Assembly: GCF_014204975.1 (NCBI RefSeq)
Contig: NZ_JACHMM010000001.1
Coordinates: forward strand, 5,332,001 to 5,396,000
DNA length: 64,000 nt
Direction: 5' to 3'
Origin: Jiangella mangrovi
Lineage (GTDB): Bacteria > Actinomycetota > Actinomycetes > Jiangellales > Jiangellaceae
How positions within the stretch are numbered: position 1 is the first letter of the stretch; each line of letters begins with the position of its first letter. The notes below the pieces were generated by a model. That model was not told the origin of the DNA, made no database searches, and worked only from the letters and a program-made list of their open reading frames with translations. Positions 62,031 through 64,000 of this stretch are shown one piece after another. The position numbers and the translations under genes are program-made.

Positions 62031-62443
62031 CTAGCTCTCCACCGGCTCGTGGCGGGGGTGCCGGCGGCGCCGGAGGTCGACGCCGATCTTGCCGCCCAGT
62101 GCGGCGGCGACCGTCACCGGCAGGAAGATCGGATGCAGCAGGAACAGCAGCGCCCCACGACCGCGCCGGCCTTGGCGTAGCGCATCCACCGCCCCCGCCG
62201 CGGCGCCGCCACGGGCGTCCGGTTCTCGATCCACACCGCCACAGGCAGGCCGACGAGCAGGAAGCCGGCCAGCCAGATCGGCGTCGCGTAGAACAGGACC
62301 GCGAGCGCGAGGCCCAGCGCGTCGGGGCCGCCACCCGCGAACGTCAGCGTCAGCACGAACAGCGCCATGGCGAGGAACGAGCCGGCGGCCGCGGCTGCGC
62401 CCTCGTGGAGGTCGAGGCCCTCGTAGTCCACGACGGCGTCCAT
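62031..62443 (-). pseudogene. membrane protein gene with a one-base frameshift
   Basis: From ATG 62443 the frame encodes two membrane helices (GSFLAMALFVLTLTF and ALAVLFYATPIWLAGFLLVGLPVAVWI), then RWMRYAKAGAVVG, and then turns into CCSCCIRSSC and a stop near 62114. In the next frame the protein goes on as ALLFLLHPIFLPVTVAAALGGKIGVDLRRRRHPRHEPVES. A missing base near 62147-62152 explains it; the intended product would be about 137 residues with three to four helices. No family recognised. It lies 7 bp after the PPOX gene. A true mutation or a sequencing error. Confidence 0.7.
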
Positions 62444-62450
62444 GCTCACC

Positions 62451-63008
62451 TCACACGGGGTCGTAGTCGAACGCCGGCAGCCCGTCGACGCTGACGCTGT
62501 TCTTCCGCTGCCGGTACTCGGCCTGCCCGTCCGCACCCTTGCGTTCCATGTACGGCGGCAGCAGGTCGCGCTCGCCGGCATAGTCCATGAGTGGGACGCC
62601 GTAGCCGCAGGAGTCCGACACCCGGTGGACGTCGACGACGATGACGGCGCGGGCGCCGCGCCGCTCGGGGAAGAGCTCCGCCAGCTCCTCGAACTCGTCG
62701 TCGTACAGCGTCACGAACCGGCCGGACCCGTGCAGCCGGACGATGTTCGGCGGGCCGGTGAAGGCGCAGAACATCAGCGTGATGCGACCGTTCTCGCGCA
62801 GGTGGGCGATGGTCTCGGCGCCGCTGGCGGTGTAGTCGAGATAGGCGACGGTGTGCTCGTCGAGCACCGCGAAGGAGCCGCCGATGCCCTTCGGCGAGAC
62901 GTTGACGTGGCCGTCCGGCCCGCTCGGCGCGGTCGCGACGAAGAACATCTGCTGCGCCTCGATGAACGCGCGGAGCCGGCCGTCGATCGATTCGTGCACC
63001 TTGCCCAC
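62451..63008 (-). CDS. pyridoxamine 5'-phosphate oxidase family protein
   Basis: A 185-residue split-barrel flavin-binding protein: FIEAQQMFFVATAPSGPDGHVNVSPKGIGGSFAVLDEHTVAYLDYTASGAETIAHLRENGRITLMFCAF, GPPNIVRLHGSGRFV, and a C-terminal half with SDSCGYGVPLMDYAGERD typical of the PPOX-like family often annotated as pyridoxamine oxidase. Actual cofactor (FMN or F420) and substrate unknown. GTG 63008 has a TAGGGT box (63015-63020) 6 nt upstream. Confidence 0.88.
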   Translation of the reverse strand: MGKVHESIDGRLRAFIEAQQMFFVATAPSGPDGHVNVSPKGIGGSFAVLDEHTVAYLDYTASGAETIAHLRENGRITLMFCAFTGPPNIVRLHGSGRFVTLYDDEFEELAELFPERRGARAVIVVDVHRVSDSCGYGVPLMDYAGERDLLPPYMERKGADGQAEYRQRKNSVSVDGLPAFDYDPV

Positions 63009-63052
63009 ATCCGCACCCTACCTAGCCGCCAGGCAGACCGCAGCGACGCCGA

Positions 63053-63757
63053 TCACAGGCCGAGAACGCTCTTCCGCACCAACGCGCTCCCGGTCAGCTC
63101 GGCGGCACTGCCGGACGCGACGATGCGCCCCTCGGCGAGCACGTACCCGCGCGCCGACACCTCCAGCGCCCGCTCGACGTCCTGTTCGACCAGCAGGACG
63201 CTGACGCCGTCGGCGTTGATGGTGCGGATGGCGTCGAACACCTCGTCGACGACGACGGGGGCGAGGCCCAGCGACGGCTCGTCCATGAGCAGCAGCCGCG
63301 GCTGGGCCAGCAGTGCCCGCCCGATGGCCAGCATCTGCTGCTCGCCGCCGCTCAGACTCCCGGCCAGCTGCGACGACCGCTCGGCGAGGCGGGGGAACAA
63401 CCCATGCACCCGCTCCAACCCGGCAGCCAACCCAGGACGGGCCCCGCGCCGGTACGCCCCCAGCACCAGGTTGTCGTGCACCGTCATCCGGGCGAACACG
63501 CGACGCCCCTCGGGCACCAGCGCGACCCCGTGGTCGCCGACGCGGTGGGCCGGCACGCGGGCGACGTCGACGCCGTCGACGGCGATGGTGCCCCGGGTCG
63601 AGCGGTGCAGCCCGGCGACCGCCTGCACGAGCGTCGACTTGCCGGCGCCGTTGGGCCCGACCAGGGCGACCACCTCACCGTCCGCCACGTCGACGTCGAT
63701 GCCCCAGAGCGCCTGCGCCTGGCCGTACCAGGCCTCGAGCTCACGTACCTCGAGCAT
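63053..63757 (-). CDS. livF: branched-chain amino acid ABC transporter ATP-binding protein LivF
   Basis: A 234-residue ABC ATPase of the LivF type. It begins LEVRELEAWYGQAQALWGIDVDVADGEVVALVGPNGAGKSTL (Walker A), then the family-typical GVALVPEGRRVFARMTVHDNLVLGAY, signature SLSGGEQQMLAIGRAL and Walker B LLLMDEPSLGLAPVVVDEVF. It powers uptake of a branched-chain amino acid or related amide or urea-like substrate together with LivG and LivHM-type permeases outside the window. Its start overlaps the end of livG by 17 bp. Confidence 0.92.
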   Translation of the reverse strand: MLEVRELEAWYGQAQALWGIDVDVADGEVVALVGPNGAGKSTLVQAVAGLHRSTRGTIAVDGVDVARVPAHRVGDHGVALVPEGRRVFARMTVHDNLVLGAYRRGARPGLAAGLERVHGLFPRLAERSSQLAGSLSGGEQQMLAIGRALLAQPRLLLMDEPSLGLAPVVVDEVFDAIRTINADGVSVLLVEQDVERALEVSARGYVLAEGRIVASGSAAELTGSALVRKSVLGL

Positions 63758-64000
63758 GGGCGTGCCTCCCCAGGTAGGCGCGGATGACGTCGGGGTCGTT
63801 CATGACCGTCCGCGGGTCGCCGTCGGCCAGCAGCGCGCCCTGGTTCAGCACGACGACCCGTGTGGCCAGCTGGTTCACGACCCGCAGCAGGTGCTCGACG
63901 ATGACGATCGTGATGCCGGTCGCGTGGATGCGCCGGACCACGGCGACCGCGGCGTCGATCTCGGCCGGGTTGAGGCCGGCCAGCGCCTCGTCGAGCAGCA
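63741..64000 (-). CDS. livG: branched-chain amino acid ABC transporter ATP-binding protein LivG, C-terminal part
   Basis: The frame is open to the window edge. The visible 86 codons include Walker B and D-loop (LLDEALAGLNPAEIDAAVAVVRRI), ITIVIVEHLLRVVNQLATRVVVLNQGALLADGDPRTVMNDPDVIRAYLG, the H-loop His and the closing helix typical of LivG. It precedes and overlaps livF, the usual livG-livF order. The N-terminal two thirds lie beyond base 64000. Confidence 0.9.
   Translation of the reverse strand, partial: LLDEALAGLNPAEIDAAVAVVRRIHATGITIVIVEHLLRVVNQLATRVVVLNQGALLADGDPRTVMNDPDVIRAYLGRHAHARGT

Overview
The window is about 72% GC with GTG/TTG starts, many promoters whose predicted start points fall on the start codon, F420-type enzymes, a PhzE/TrpEG-like fusion, an Asp23/AmaP envelope-stress locus and iron boxes of DtxR/IdeR type. 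All of this points to the chromosome of a high-GC actinomycete. The order ilvB-ilvN-ilvC ... serA ... leuB ... FAH hydrolase-gltX-tRNAs, all on the minus strand, is the conserved block also known from Mycobacterium (ilvB1NC to gltX). I cannot name the genus from sequence alone; Jiangella-like actinomycetes are a low-confidence guess.

Layout. 1-2.4 kb: the end of an NTF2-fold gene, then an excisionase/tyrosine-integrase pair running into the 3' end of a tRNA-Glu gene, which looks like the edge of an integrated element. 2.3-5.1 kb: tRNA-Glu, tRNA-Gln, gltX and a fumarylacetoacetate-hydrolase-family gene. 5.1-8.3 kb: a TAXI-type TRAP transporter (fused permease plus lipoprotein). 8.3-17.5 kb: mixed single genes, including a DUF3516 helicase, a lipoate-ligase-like gene, a frameshifted LGFP-repeat gene and an ArsR-SRPBCC pair. 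17.5-20.5 kb: cimA and ilvE with a leader-peptide attenuator between them. 20.5-28 kb: a glycerophosphodiesterase, two tandem 634-residue secreted S15-type peptidases, and a two-component system. 28-33.3 kb: leuB, serA, and thiD-tenA behind a TPP riboswitch. 33-43 kb: hydrolase, F420-type enzymes, an HTH/Clp-N pair, a methyltransferase, an iron-controlled siderophore-binding lipoprotein, a thioredoxin-reductase-like flavoprotein and an ankyrin protein. 42.4-47.7 kb: TetR, a heterodimeric ABC exporter and PPK2. 48-51 kb: a slipin and a TrpE-TrpG fusion behind a trp attenuator. 51-56.7 kb: ilvBNC behind an ilv attenuator, followed by a LysE-type exporter and an AraC regulator. 56.7-60.4 kb: an Asp23/AmaP operon divergent from a sigma factor. 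60.4-64 kb: an IS630 element, a broken membrane gene, a PPOX protein and the end of a livG-livF pair.

Three themes connect the genes. First, amino-acid supply is under RNA control: three separate ribosome-mediated attenuators (cimA with Leu-Ile-Ile codons, trpEG with Trp-Trp, ilvB with Ile-Leu-Val-Leu), plus a TPP riboswitch. Second, many genes appear to be transcribed without a leader, because a TANNNT -10 box lies 6-8 nt before the start codon. Third, several intergenic gaps are filled with dispersed palindromic elements of at least three kinds that I do not recognise. These are the best candidates for something undescribed.
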